Shown here: positions 6,747 through 14,009 of the stretch, in pieces | Position numbering within the stretch: the first letter of the stretch is position 1 | Layout of the letters: each line of letters begins with the position of its first letter | NCBI RefSeq assembly: GCF_004022465.1 | Contig: NZ_SAVA01000003.1 | Location: 1-64,000 of the forward strand | Source of the DNA: Rhodobacter huangdaonensis | GTDB lineage: Bacteria > Pseudomonadota > Alphaproteobacteria > Rhodobacterales > Rhodobacteraceae | Direction of reading: 5' to 3' | DNA length: 64,000 nucleotides | Notes under the pieces: generated by a model | What the model saw: only the letters and a program-made list of their open reading frames with translations | The model's database searches: none | What the model was told of the DNA's origin: nothing | Translations under genes and position numbers: made by a program

Positions 6747-9013
6747 TGCTTCTCGTCCCCCATCGCGCCGGCTGCGGCGAGACGCGCTTCGAGTTCGGCA
6801 ATGCGCACATCCTTGGGGTGCATCATGTAGTTCGGCTTCGGCTCGTCGCCGCGGCGGGTCTTGTCGGGCGAGCCCATGTAGAGGGTCTCGACATCATCGC
6901 CCCAGCAGCCGAAATAGGGCAGATGCGCCGGGGGTTTGGGCTGGTTCCAGCCCTTGACGAACTCGGCATAGGGCAGCGAGCGGGCGATGCGCGCCTTGCG
7001 CTCGTCGGCGCGCGCCTTCTCGGTCGCCTCGAAGTCGATCGCCAGCGTCGCCAGGTCGAACACCACCTTGTAGAGCCGCGCCGCCACCTCGGCCGACATC
7101 AGCCCCTCCTCGATGTCCTTCACCACGCCCACCGGGTCGCGTTCGAGCAGGTCGCCATAGCCCGCGCCCGCGCCCTGGCTGATCATGTAGAGCTCGCCCC
7201 GCTTCGAGATGTCGAAGCCCATGCCCATGTGATGGGTGGTGTAGCGCGCGCCCTCGAAGGGCTGCTCGTTCATGATCTCCTCGATCGAGTGGCGGAACTT
7301 CTCCGGCTCGTTCAGCATCACGTCATAGACGTCGACGCCCTGCACCTTCGACAGCGGATAGGTGCCGCAGGCATAGCCGCCGAAGAGGCCCTGGATCGGC
7401 GGGATCTTCGCCCCCTGCGCGGTGGTCATGAAGCCCCACTGCTCGCTGTCCTTCGTCGCCACCATCATCGTGTAGCCCTGGCCGCCGCGATACTTGCCCG
7501 GCGCGATGGCGTCGCGCGTCATCTTCTTCGAGACGAGCTGCAGGAACGGCACGTCTTCCTCGTTCACCTCCTGCTCGCCGATGTCGGCCATGGTGGCGAA
7601 GATCGGCGCCAGCGCATGTTCGCCATCGCGGTTCGAGGTCGCCCCCGCCCCCATGCCGTTCAGGTCGGCGCAGAGGTTGCCGAGCGTCTCGCCATGCTGG
7701 CTGACCCCACCCCAGATGAAGGTGTTGATCATGTTGAAGGCCGGTGCGTGGACCTTGGTGAACTTCTCCGGGCAGGAGTAGAGGAACTTCGCCACCGCGT
7801 GCTGGCCCGCGGTGAAGCCGGTGAAGATCGACATCAGCGACTGCGAGTTTGGCGCGTCATAGGAACAGTTCAGGATCGAGTGCGGATCGGTGATCACCTC
7901 GATCGGCGCCATCGCCGCCTGACCGCGCGGCAGGTCGGGCCAGATGTAGCACAGGAAGAGCTGCGACAGCATCCCCTTCAGCCCGCCGAGGATGGTGTTC
8001 GTCGCCCGGTTGGTGAACTCGGGGCTCGAGCCGCGGAAGTCGAAGGTCAGCTGGTCGCCCTTCTTCGTCAGCGTGCAGTTCACCTTGACCACGCAGTTCT
8101 CGCGCAGCGTCGAGTCCTGGATGATGTAGGTGCGCACCGACATGTCCGGCCATTCCGAGACCCGGCGCTTCACCTCGGCGCGCACGTCCTCCATGGTCAG
8201 CCGCAGGGTCGAGATCAGCGCGTCGGCGCCGTCGGTCTTCAACGTCTCCTCGATGCGCTGCTTGATGCGCAGGCAGGCGAAGAGCTTCACCTTCATGTCC
8301 TCGAGCTGCAGCTTCGGCTCGCGCACCGAGTTCTGCAGGAAGGTCAGCAGGTCGCGCTTGATCTGATAGTTCTCGACCACCTTGAAGGGCGACATCTTCA
8401 GCCCCTCGTCGGAGGGGCTTTCCGCCATCGAGGGCATGCCGCCCGGCTCGATCGCGCCGTTCTCGCCCTCGTGCACGGTCGAGGCGACCCAGCACACCAG
8501 CCGGCCTTCGTGGAAGATCGGCAGGATCATCGACTGGTCGGTGTTGTGCACGTTGCCATAGCGGCTGTCGTTGTGGATGAAGCCGTCGCCGTCGCGCACG
8601 CCCACGGTGGGCTCGTTCATCCAGTTCTTGACGATGAACTTGATCGGGTGGTGCACGACCGAGGAGAACAGCAGCACGCCGCCCGCCGAGGCGATGGCGA
8701 GGTCGCCCGAGGCCGAGTAGATGCCGGTGATGACATCGCCCCATTTCGCGCCGGGCGCCGCCCCCATCTGCTCGACCATCTCATAGCCCTCGTCGCAGCC
8801 GGCCTGCAGCCGGTCGCGGATCTTGGCGATGGTATGGCTGTCGGGGACATTGGCGATGGCGTGCTCTTCCTCGGCCGAGCGCCGCATCAGGTCATGGTTT
8901 TGCATGATCTCGGGATCAGGACCAAGGAACAGCGTGGTGTCCTCGAGGAACTTCTTGATCAGCTTCATGTCTTCGGCAGAGGGCGCCGGCCCCCCGGTGG
9001 TCATGTCTTTCAT
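6743..9013 (-). CDS. Hydantoinase B/oxoprolinase-family subunit of ketone carboxylase (AcxB/ApcD-like)
   Basis: 756 residues, about 83 kDa; the ATG at 9013 has an AGGAGGAG ribosome site 6 bases away. HyuB fold throughout: the Gly-rich core FDFRGSSPEFTNRATNT, SILNCSYDAPNSQS and KYRGGQGYTM are typical of acetone and acetophenone carboxylase large subunits. It should form the carboxylation half of a cytoplasmic complex in which HyuA-like subunits use ATP to phosphorylate the enolised ketone. The length is close to acetone carboxylase alpha. It is fourth in the operon, preceded by an intercistronic hairpin (9037-9061). The substrate is undetermined: acetone, butanone or an aryl ketone are all possible. 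Confidence 0.9.
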   Translation of the reverse strand: MKDMTTGGPAPSAEDMKLIKKFLEDTTLFLGPDPEIMQNHDLMRRSAEEEHAIANVPDSHTIAKIRDRLQAGCDEGYEMVEQMGAAPGAKWGDVITGIYSASGDLAIASAGGVLLFSSVVHHPIKFIVKNWMNEPTVGVRDGDGFIHNDSRYGNVHNTDQSMILPIFHEGRLVCWVASTVHEGENGAIEPGGMPSMAESPSDEGLKMSPFKVVENYQIKRDLLTFLQNSVREPKLQLEDMKVKLFACLRIKQRIEETLKTDGADALISTLRLTMEDVRAEVKRRVSEWPDMSVRTYIIQDSTLRENCVVKVNCTLTKKGDQLTFDFRGSSPEFTNRATNTILGGLKGMLSQLFLCYIWPDLPRGQAAMAPIEVITDPHSILNCSYDAPNSQSLMSIFTGFTAGQHAVAKFLYSCPEKFTKVHAPAFNMINTFIWGGVSQHGETLGNLCADLNGMGAGATSNRDGEHALAPIFATMADIGEQEVNEEDVPFLQLVSKKMTRDAIAPGKYRGGQGYTMMVATKDSEQWGFMTTAQGAKIPPIQGLFGGYACGTYPLSKVQGVDVYDVMLNEPEKFRHSIEEIMNEQPFEGARYTTHHMGMGFDISKRGELYMISQGAGAGYGDLLERDPVGVVKDIEEGLMSAEVAARLYKVVFDLATLAIDFEATEKARADERKARIARSLPYAEFVKGWNQPKPPAHLPYFGCWGDDVETLYMGSPDKTRRGDEPKPNYMMHPKDVRIAELEARLAAAGAMGDEKQ

Positions 9014-9036
9014 GGGAACTCCTCCTGTTGGAATGG

Positions 9037-9061
9037 GCCCCGGCGCTCCTCTCGCCGGGGC
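9037..9061 (-). promoter_or_regulatory. Intercistronic hairpin before the HyuB-like gene
   Basis: 9-bp perfect stem GCCCCGGCG/CGCCGGGGC with a 7-base loop in the 55-base gap between two subunit genes, just upstream of the ribosome site. It may stabilise mRNA ends or adjust subunit ratio; there is no U-run. Confidence 0.5.
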
Positions 9062-9068
9062 ACGCGTT

Positions 9069-11225
9069 TCAGTGCTTGGTGACCGGGGCCTCGTTGCGCA
9101 GGAACCAGGTCGCGCCCTGCTTTGCCGCAACCAGCGTCCAGCCCGGATTGACGAGGAAGGTCGTCACCTCCGAGGCGACGATCGCCGGACCTGCGATCTC
9201 GACGCCGGGTTCGAGGTCCTTGCGCGCCCAGACCGGGGTCTCGAAGGCCTCGTCATGGCCGACGAAGTGACAGGTCCGGTGCCCGCTCGGGGCCGGGGGG
9301 GCCGAGCGCTCGGGCTTCGGCAGCGGCTTGATGTTCTGGAACTGCACCGTCTCGTGCTGGCGATAGCTCGACACGCGGATGGTGTTGATCCGGATCCCCG
9401 CCTCGGGCGCCTGGCTGCCCTCGCCGAAGCGCTTGCCATAGTCGGTCGAGAACTGGTTGATGACCTGCAGCACGTCGCTCGGGCTGTTGAGCTCGTGGAT
9501 CGGGATCACCGCCGTGGTCTGCACCAGCTGGTTGCCATAGCGCATGTCCAGTTCCAGGTTGTGCTGGATCTGCTCGGCCGGCACGCCCTGGCGCAGCAGG
9601 TCCTGACGACCGCGTTCCTTCAGTTCGGCCACGATGCCGTTGAACCGCTCGTAATCGCTGAAGATCCGCCGGGTGTTGCTGTCGTAAAGCACCATGTAGA
9701 GCGACTTCTCGTGGATGTGGAGCTGGTGCATGTTGCCCGCCCCCACCGCCGAGAACACCGAGCTGAGCGGCGGCGCCAGGATCTTGTCGATCGACAGGTT
9801 CTGCGCGATGCCGCAGCAATGCAGCGGCCCGTTGCCGCCATAGGCGAGCATGGTGAAGTCCTTCGGATCATAACCGCGGGCGCGCAGCTCGGTGAAAAGA
9901 CCGTTCGCCATGTTGGCATCGACCTTCTCGCGAATGAGCTTGGCCGCCTCGATCACCGAGACATCGAGCTCGTCGCACAGCGCATCCTCGACCGCCGCCT
10001 TCGCCCGGCGCGGGTTGAGCGGGATCGAGCCGCCGGCATAGTTCTCGGCGTCGAGATAGCCGAGCAGCAGGTCGGCGTCGGTCACCGTGGGCTTCATCCC
10101 GCCGCGGTCGTAGCATGCCGGCCCCGGGTCCGAGCCCGCGCTTTCCGGGCCGCATTTCACCGTCTTGTACATCCGGTCATAGGCGGCAACCGAGCCGCCG
10201 CCTGCGCCCAGCGTCACCAGGTGCACCATCGGCACCGAGACCAGCCAGCGGTCGATCACCGGGTTGAAGTCATAGTGCTTGATGCCGCCCTCGACGACGA
10301 TGCCGATGTCGTAGGAGGTGCCGCCCATGTCGGTCGCCACGACGTTGCCAAGCTCGGCCTGCAGCGACAGGTGCTCGGAGGCGCCGATGCCCGAGACCGG
10401 GCCCGAGTGGATCGTCTGCAGCGCGTCGGTCGAGTTCAGCTGCGCCATGCCGCCCGAGTTGTGGATCACCAGCATCGGCTTTTCGTAATTGTGCACGCGC
10501 AGGTTCTGCTCGAGCGCGGAAAGCGCGTGATACATCGTCGAATGCAGGTAGCCGTCGACGATCGCCGAGGTGGCGCGGACGTATTCGCCCTTCCGGCCCG
10601 CGACCTGATGCGACAGGATCACCGGGATCGCGCCGAGCAGATGCGAGGGGTATTCCTCGAGCACGATCTCCTCGATGCGCTGCTCGTGGGCGGGGTTCAC
10701 CACCGAGTTCACCAGCGCCACGACGATGATCTGCGCACCGCGGTCGACAAGCTCGCGCAGCTGGCGGCGGACGTCTTCCTCGTCGAGGCCCATCACCAGC
10801 TTGCCTTCGAAGTCGAGCCGCTCGCGGATGCCGCGGATCATGTGCGCCTCGACCAGCGGGTCGGGACGCTGGGCATTCGGCAGGTCCTGCTTGCCCATGT
10901 CGTCAAGCCCCTCGCCATAGCCGCGGGCGCGGCTGAGCGGCACGGTGGCCTCGTAGCCCGCGGTGACCAGCATGCCGATCTTCGGGCCCTTGTGCTCGAT
11001 CAGCGCATTGGTGCCGAGCGTGGTGGCATAGCGCACCGAGTCCACCTGCTGCAGGATGTCCTCGAGTTCAAGATCGAGAACCTTGCAGGCCTTGCCCAGC
11101 GCCTCGTTGAACCCCATCGCGAGGTTGTGGTGCGTGGTCAGTGCCTTGGTCTCGATATAGCGCCCACCCCAGACGACGAAGCAGTCGGTGAAGGTGCCGC
11201 CGATATCAACGGAAACGCGTTTCAT
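9069..11225 (-). CDS. Hydantoinase A/oxoprolinase-family subunit of ketone carboxylase (AcxA/ApcC-like)
   Basis: 718 residues, about 78 kDa; start at 11225 after CAGGGAGAGAGC. ASKHA-type ATPase of the HyuA family: phosphate-1 loop VDIGGTFTDCFVV at the N-terminus, GTNALIEHKGPKIG, phosphate-2 loop ATDMGGTSYDIG, and the adenosine-site motif YGGNGPLHCCGIA. It should use ATP for enol phosphorylation of the ketone or for carboxyphosphate formation. It is the third gene of the operon. A second, shorter HyuA paralogue is the first gene; two different HyuA subunits in one operon is the acetophenone carboxylase pattern, whereas acetone carboxylase has one. Confidence 0.92.
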   Translation of the reverse strand: MKRVSVDIGGTFTDCFVVWGGRYIETKALTTHHNLAMGFNEALGKACKVLDLELEDILQQVDSVRYATTLGTNALIEHKGPKIGMLVTAGYEATVPLSRARGYGEGLDDMGKQDLPNAQRPDPLVEAHMIRGIRERLDFEGKLVMGLDEEDVRRQLRELVDRGAQIIVVALVNSVVNPAHEQRIEEIVLEEYPSHLLGAIPVILSHQVAGRKGEYVRATSAIVDGYLHSTMYHALSALEQNLRVHNYEKPMLVIHNSGGMAQLNSTDALQTIHSGPVSGIGASEHLSLQAELGNVVATDMGGTSYDIGIVVEGGIKHYDFNPVIDRWLVSVPMVHLVTLGAGGGSVAAYDRMYKTVKCGPESAGSDPGPACYDRGGMKPTVTDADLLLGYLDAENYAGGSIPLNPRRAKAAVEDALCDELDVSVIEAAKLIREKVDANMANGLFTELRARGYDPKDFTMLAYGGNGPLHCCGIAQNLSIDKILAPPLSSVFSAVGAGNMHQLHIHEKSLYMVLYDSNTRRIFSDYERFNGIVAELKERGRQDLLRQGVPAEQIQHNLELDMRYGNQLVQTTAVIPIHELNSPSDVLQVINQFSTDYGKRFGEGSQAPEAGIRINTIRVSSYRQHETVQFQNIKPLPKPERSAPPAPSGHRTCHFVGHDEAFETPVWARKDLEPGVEIAGPAIVASEVTTFLVNPGWTLVAAKQGATWFLRNEAPVTKH

Positions 11226-11251
11226 GCTCTCTCCCTGTGCATTGGGTCCGG

Positions 11252-11316
11252 GGGCTGCCCTCCTCCGGCAGCCGGTCCCGGCAATGGTTGTGCCCTCCGC
11301 GCGCGCCGCGGAGGGC
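11252..11316 (-). promoter_or_regulatory. Two tandem intercistronic hairpins between gamma and HyuA genes
   Basis: On the minus strand the transcript first meets a 10-bp stem GCCCTCCGCG/CGCGGAGGGC (11292-11301 with 11307-11316), then a 7-bp stem GGCTGCC/GGCAGCC (11253-11259 with 11267-11273), all in the 99-base gap before the HyuA-like start. With the 9037-9061 hairpin, the gaps on both sides of the large HyuA gene hold strong stems. Possible processing or stability elements. Confidence 0.5.
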
Positions 11317-11324
11317 GGCGTCGA

Positions 11325-11729
11325 TCAATGGGCGTGGCCGCGCCCGGGCACCACGGCGGGGCCGGCGTCCGGCAGCATCGCGGGGCCGCGCTTGGCCCAT
11401 TGCGCCTTCAGCGCGGGCACATCGACCTGCATGTCCCACAGCGGCGGGTGACCCGGGGTGGCGTATTCCGTCTCGATCTGGGTGCCGCATTTCGGGCAGC
11501 AGAACTCGAGGATGCGCACCCATTCCGGATCGGGCGCGAAGGTGTAGCGGTACTTCGTCGGGTCGATCACCGGCGGATGGATCTCGCGCGGGTCGCGGTT
11601 GTGCACCAGCAGCCCTTCCTTGTAATTGCCCGCAGCCGGCGCGATCACGTGATCGCAGACGCGGCATTCCCACTTCTCGGTTTCGAGGTCGATGCGCAGG
11701 TACTCGGTCATCGGCACTTTCATCGTCAT
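11325..11729 (-). CDS. Acetone carboxylase gamma-type subunit (zinc ribbon, ApcB-like)
   Basis: 134 residues, about 15 kDa. Two CxxC knuckles (C22/C25 in CRVCDH and C78/C81 in CPKCG) form a zinc-ribbon, as in the acetone carboxylase gamma family. It is shorter than the roughly 168-residue AcxC of Xanthobacter and matches the 15-kDa ApcB. The start at 11729 has GGGAGGA at proper spacing; only three bases separate it from the upstream HyuA stop. The C-terminal tail is Pro/Gly-rich and ends HAH. Role: structural or metal-binding subunit of the carboxylase. Confidence 0.85.
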   Translation of the reverse strand: MTMKVPMTEYLRIDLETEKWECRVCDHVIAPAAGNYKEGLLVHNRDPREIHPPVIDPTKYRYTFAPDPEWVRILEFCCPKCGTQIETEYATPGHPPLWDMQVDVPALKAQWAKRGPAMLPDAGPAVVPGRGHAH

Positions 11730-11732
11730 GGC

Positions 11733-13667
11733 TTATTCCTCCCGGTCCAGAATGACGTCGCCCGCTTCCGAGACGGTCAGGGTCCAGCCCGCCGGAATGA
11801 GCGCCGTGAAGTAATCCTCCTCGAGGATCGCAGGGCCCTGGGCCCAGTCGCCCGCGGCCATGCCGCCCAGCCGGTAGACCGGCAGATCGGCGCGGCCCTG
11901 CCCGGCGGCAAGCACGCTGCGGCTTGCCGCGGCCTCGGCCCGGGTCTTGCGGGTCACCGCGACATGGCGGGTGTCGCCGTGACGCAGGCTCTTCGTCGCC
12001 ACGAGTTCAAGCTCGACCGCGCCGGCCTTCGCCAGATCAGCCGGGAAGCCCTCGCCCTCGGCGAGTTCGTGGATCACCTCGCCCTCGGCGGTCTCGGACA
12101 CCAGCCGTGCCGCCACGCCGTAGCTGCCCGCCTCGAACCCTTCTGCGAACATGTCGCGCGCGGCCTTCTGCATCAGCACCTCGCGCGTCGAGGTCAGCGC
12201 CGCCGTGGTGTTCTCGGGCAGCGTCACCGCATAGCGCTGCGAGACGTCGCACGAGCCGATGCCATAGGCCGAGAACACCGCCGCCATCGCCGGCATCGCG
12301 ACGCGCTTGATCCCCGCCTTGTCGGCAACGCCGCAGGCCAGCAGCGGCCCGGCCCCGCCGAAGGCCATCATCACCGTGTCGGGCGAGATCTTGGTGAAGC
12401 GATGCAGCTCGGCCGCGACCTTCGCCTCGAAGGCGTCGGCCATCATCGTCACCGCGGTATCGAGATCGACGCCGAGCGGCTCGGCGATGTTGGTGCGGAT
12501 CGCCGCCTCGGCGCGACCGGCATCAAGCCCCATGCCGCCGCCGAAATAGGAGGCGGGGTCGAACAGACCGGCGAGAAGGCTGGCATCGGTGATCGTCGCC
12601 TCCTTCCCGCCGCGGCCGAAGCAAGCGGGGCCGGGGAGGGCACCCACGCTTTCCGGGCCGATCACGATCTGGCCATCCTTCACCTTGAAGATCGAGCTGC
12701 CGCCGGCGCCGGCCGAGATGATCTCGCACAGCGGGAAGGAGACCGAGATCCCCTCGACATGGCCGCGACGGATCTCGGCGACCTTGCCCTCGGTGCATTG
12801 GCCGATGTCGGTGGTGGTGCCGCCGACGTCGATCGAGACCGCGTCGCGGAAGCCGTAGAGCGCGGAGAAGGCCTTCACCCCTTCCATGCCGCCACGCGGG
12901 CCGGAGGAATAGGTCTTGATCGCCACCGTCTTCGCCACGCGCGAGGCATCGCCGTCATTGCGGAAGATCAGGAGCGGGTTCTTCGTGCGGTATTCGCGCA
13001 GCCGGTTCTCGGCCTGGAACAGGAAGGCCTCCATCGACGGGTGCAGGAAGGAGTTGATCAGCGCCGACCAGGCACGGCGGTCGGGATTGCGGTCGACGGT
13101 GAGGTCCGAGGCATAGAGCACCGGCACCGCACCAAGCAGGTGACGCGGGTATTTGCGCAGCACGATCTGCTTCACCCGCTCCTCGGCCTTGAGGAAGCCC
13201 TCGCCGGTGAAGCAGATCACCAGCCGGTTCGCGCCGGCGGCAGTGAGCTGGTTGATCGTGCGCACGATCTCGACCTCGGCATCGGGGTTGTCGAGCACGG
13301 CCGGATCGACGAAACCGACGCGGTCGCCGACCAGCGCGGCCCAGACCTCGGGATCATGCGCGGCAAGCTTCGCGGGCAGGTCTTCGGCACCCGCGGCGAG
13401 GATCAGGCCAAGCTTCGGCCCCTTGCGTTCGCAGATCGCGTTGGTGCCCTGCGTCGTCGAATAGCGGATCAGGTCCACTTCCTCGAGCAGCCGCTTCACG
13501 TCGGTCGCGCCATAGACCACTTCGGAAGCCTTCTGCAGGCCCTCGAAGAAGCATTTCGACAGATCGTAGGGTGTGGTCAGGACCTTGGTCTTGGTCACGC
13601 CGTCATCCGACATGATACAGACGTCGGTGAGAGTCCCGCCGTTATCAATGTTAATCTGAAATGCCAT
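11733..13667 (-). CDS. Hydantoinase A/oxoprolinase-family subunit, first gene of carboxylase operon (ApcA-like)
   Basis: 644 residues, about 69 kDa; ATG at 13667 after GGGAGGAGA. ASKHA/HyuA ATPase: the phosphate-1 loop reads INIDNGGTLTDV (Asn where the paralogue has Gly), phosphate-2 SIDVGGTTTDIG, adenosine motif FGGAGPLLACGVA. It is 74 residues shorter than the other HyuA subunit. First gene after the sigma-54 promoter at 13783-13797. Size and order (HyuA 70 kDa, gamma 15 kDa, HyuA 76-80 kDa, HyuB, extra protein) match apcABCDE of Aromatoleum as I recall it, so a hetero-oligomeric ATP-dependent ketone carboxylase is the likely complex. Confidence 0.9.
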   Translation of the reverse strand: MAFQINIDNGGTLTDVCIMSDDGVTKTKVLTTPYDLSKCFFEGLQKASEVVYGATDVKRLLEEVDLIRYSTTQGTNAICERKGPKLGLILAAGAEDLPAKLAAHDPEVWAALVGDRVGFVDPAVLDNPDAEVEIVRTINQLTAAGANRLVICFTGEGFLKAEERVKQIVLRKYPRHLLGAVPVLYASDLTVDRNPDRRAWSALINSFLHPSMEAFLFQAENRLREYRTKNPLLIFRNDGDASRVAKTVAIKTYSSGPRGGMEGVKAFSALYGFRDAVSIDVGGTTTDIGQCTEGKVAEIRRGHVEGISVSFPLCEIISAGAGGSSIFKVKDGQIVIGPESVGALPGPACFGRGGKEATITDASLLAGLFDPASYFGGGMGLDAGRAEAAIRTNIAEPLGVDLDTAVTMMADAFEAKVAAELHRFTKISPDTVMMAFGGAGPLLACGVADKAGIKRVAMPAMAAVFSAYGIGSCDVSQRYAVTLPENTTAALTSTREVLMQKAARDMFAEGFEAGSYGVAARLVSETAEGEVIHELAEGEGFPADLAKAGAVELELVATKSLRHGDTRHVAVTRKTRAEAAASRSVLAAGQGRADLPVYRLGGMAAGDWAQGPAILEEDYFTALIPAGWTLTVSEAGDVILDREE

Positions 13668-13782
13668 TGCGCATTTCTCCTCCCATACCTGTTGCGACGG
13701 CGCCTCCTGCGCGCCGCGGCCTCGGCAGATGCGGGAAAGGCTCCTCCCCTTCCACGCGCCGACGGACCTGTGAGGGAAGGAA

Positions 13783-13797
13783 GCAGGGTTGATGCCA
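13783..13797 (-). promoter_or_regulatory. Sigma-54 (-24/-12) promoter of the carboxylase operon
   Basis: The minus strand reads TGGCATCAACCCTGC followed by T. GG and GC are correctly spaced and TGGCA is intact. The start of transcription would be near 13771, giving a leader of about 100 bases before the first HyuA gene. Confidence 0.75.
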
Positions 13798-13895
13798 AGG
13801 CGCCGGCATCGCGGTGGGAAATTTGCAATTAACTGTCAGAAAAGGATTTATTCCGAAACCGGCGCATCGGGCGCGGCGTTTCCCGGACTGCTCCA

Positions 13896-13908
13896 TCCGG
13901 GTTTCGGA
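13896..13908. promoter_or_regulatory. Putative activator (AcxR) upstream site of the carboxylase operon
   Basis: TCCGGGTTTCGGA matches the cobW-side site at 11 of 13 positions and is centred 105 bp upstream of the -24 element. CGGACACCGTCCG (13905-13917, a 5-3-5 inverted repeat) overlaps it and another CGGAC lies at 13927-13931, so several activator dimers could bind. Confidence 0.6.
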
Positions 13909-14009
13909 CACCGTCCGCCGGATCGTCGGACACCGGGGCCGCACCGGGCCGGCCCGCGCGGCGGCAGACGGGATGGCGGCGCCCCTGCCCCGGGACGCCG
14001 CCGCCCTGT

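Larger units (their letters stand above)
13668..14009. other. Promoter region between carboxylase operon and TonB receptor gene
   Basis: 342 bases without a gene. Besides the sigma-54 promoter and upstream site, bases 13815-13860 are strikingly AT-rich for this genome and lie between the two, where IHF bending would be expected; I see no perfect IHF consensus. A GGCGGCG/CGCCGCC stem (13975-13981 with 13996-14002) follows the receptor stop and may terminate that gene. Confidence 0.55.

Noticed and set aside
8823..13832. A 1669-codon open frame on the plus strand
   Set aside because: It is antisense to the carboxylase genes, very rich in His, Arg and Asp, and has no domain. It is a by-product of high GC codon use on the opposite strand.
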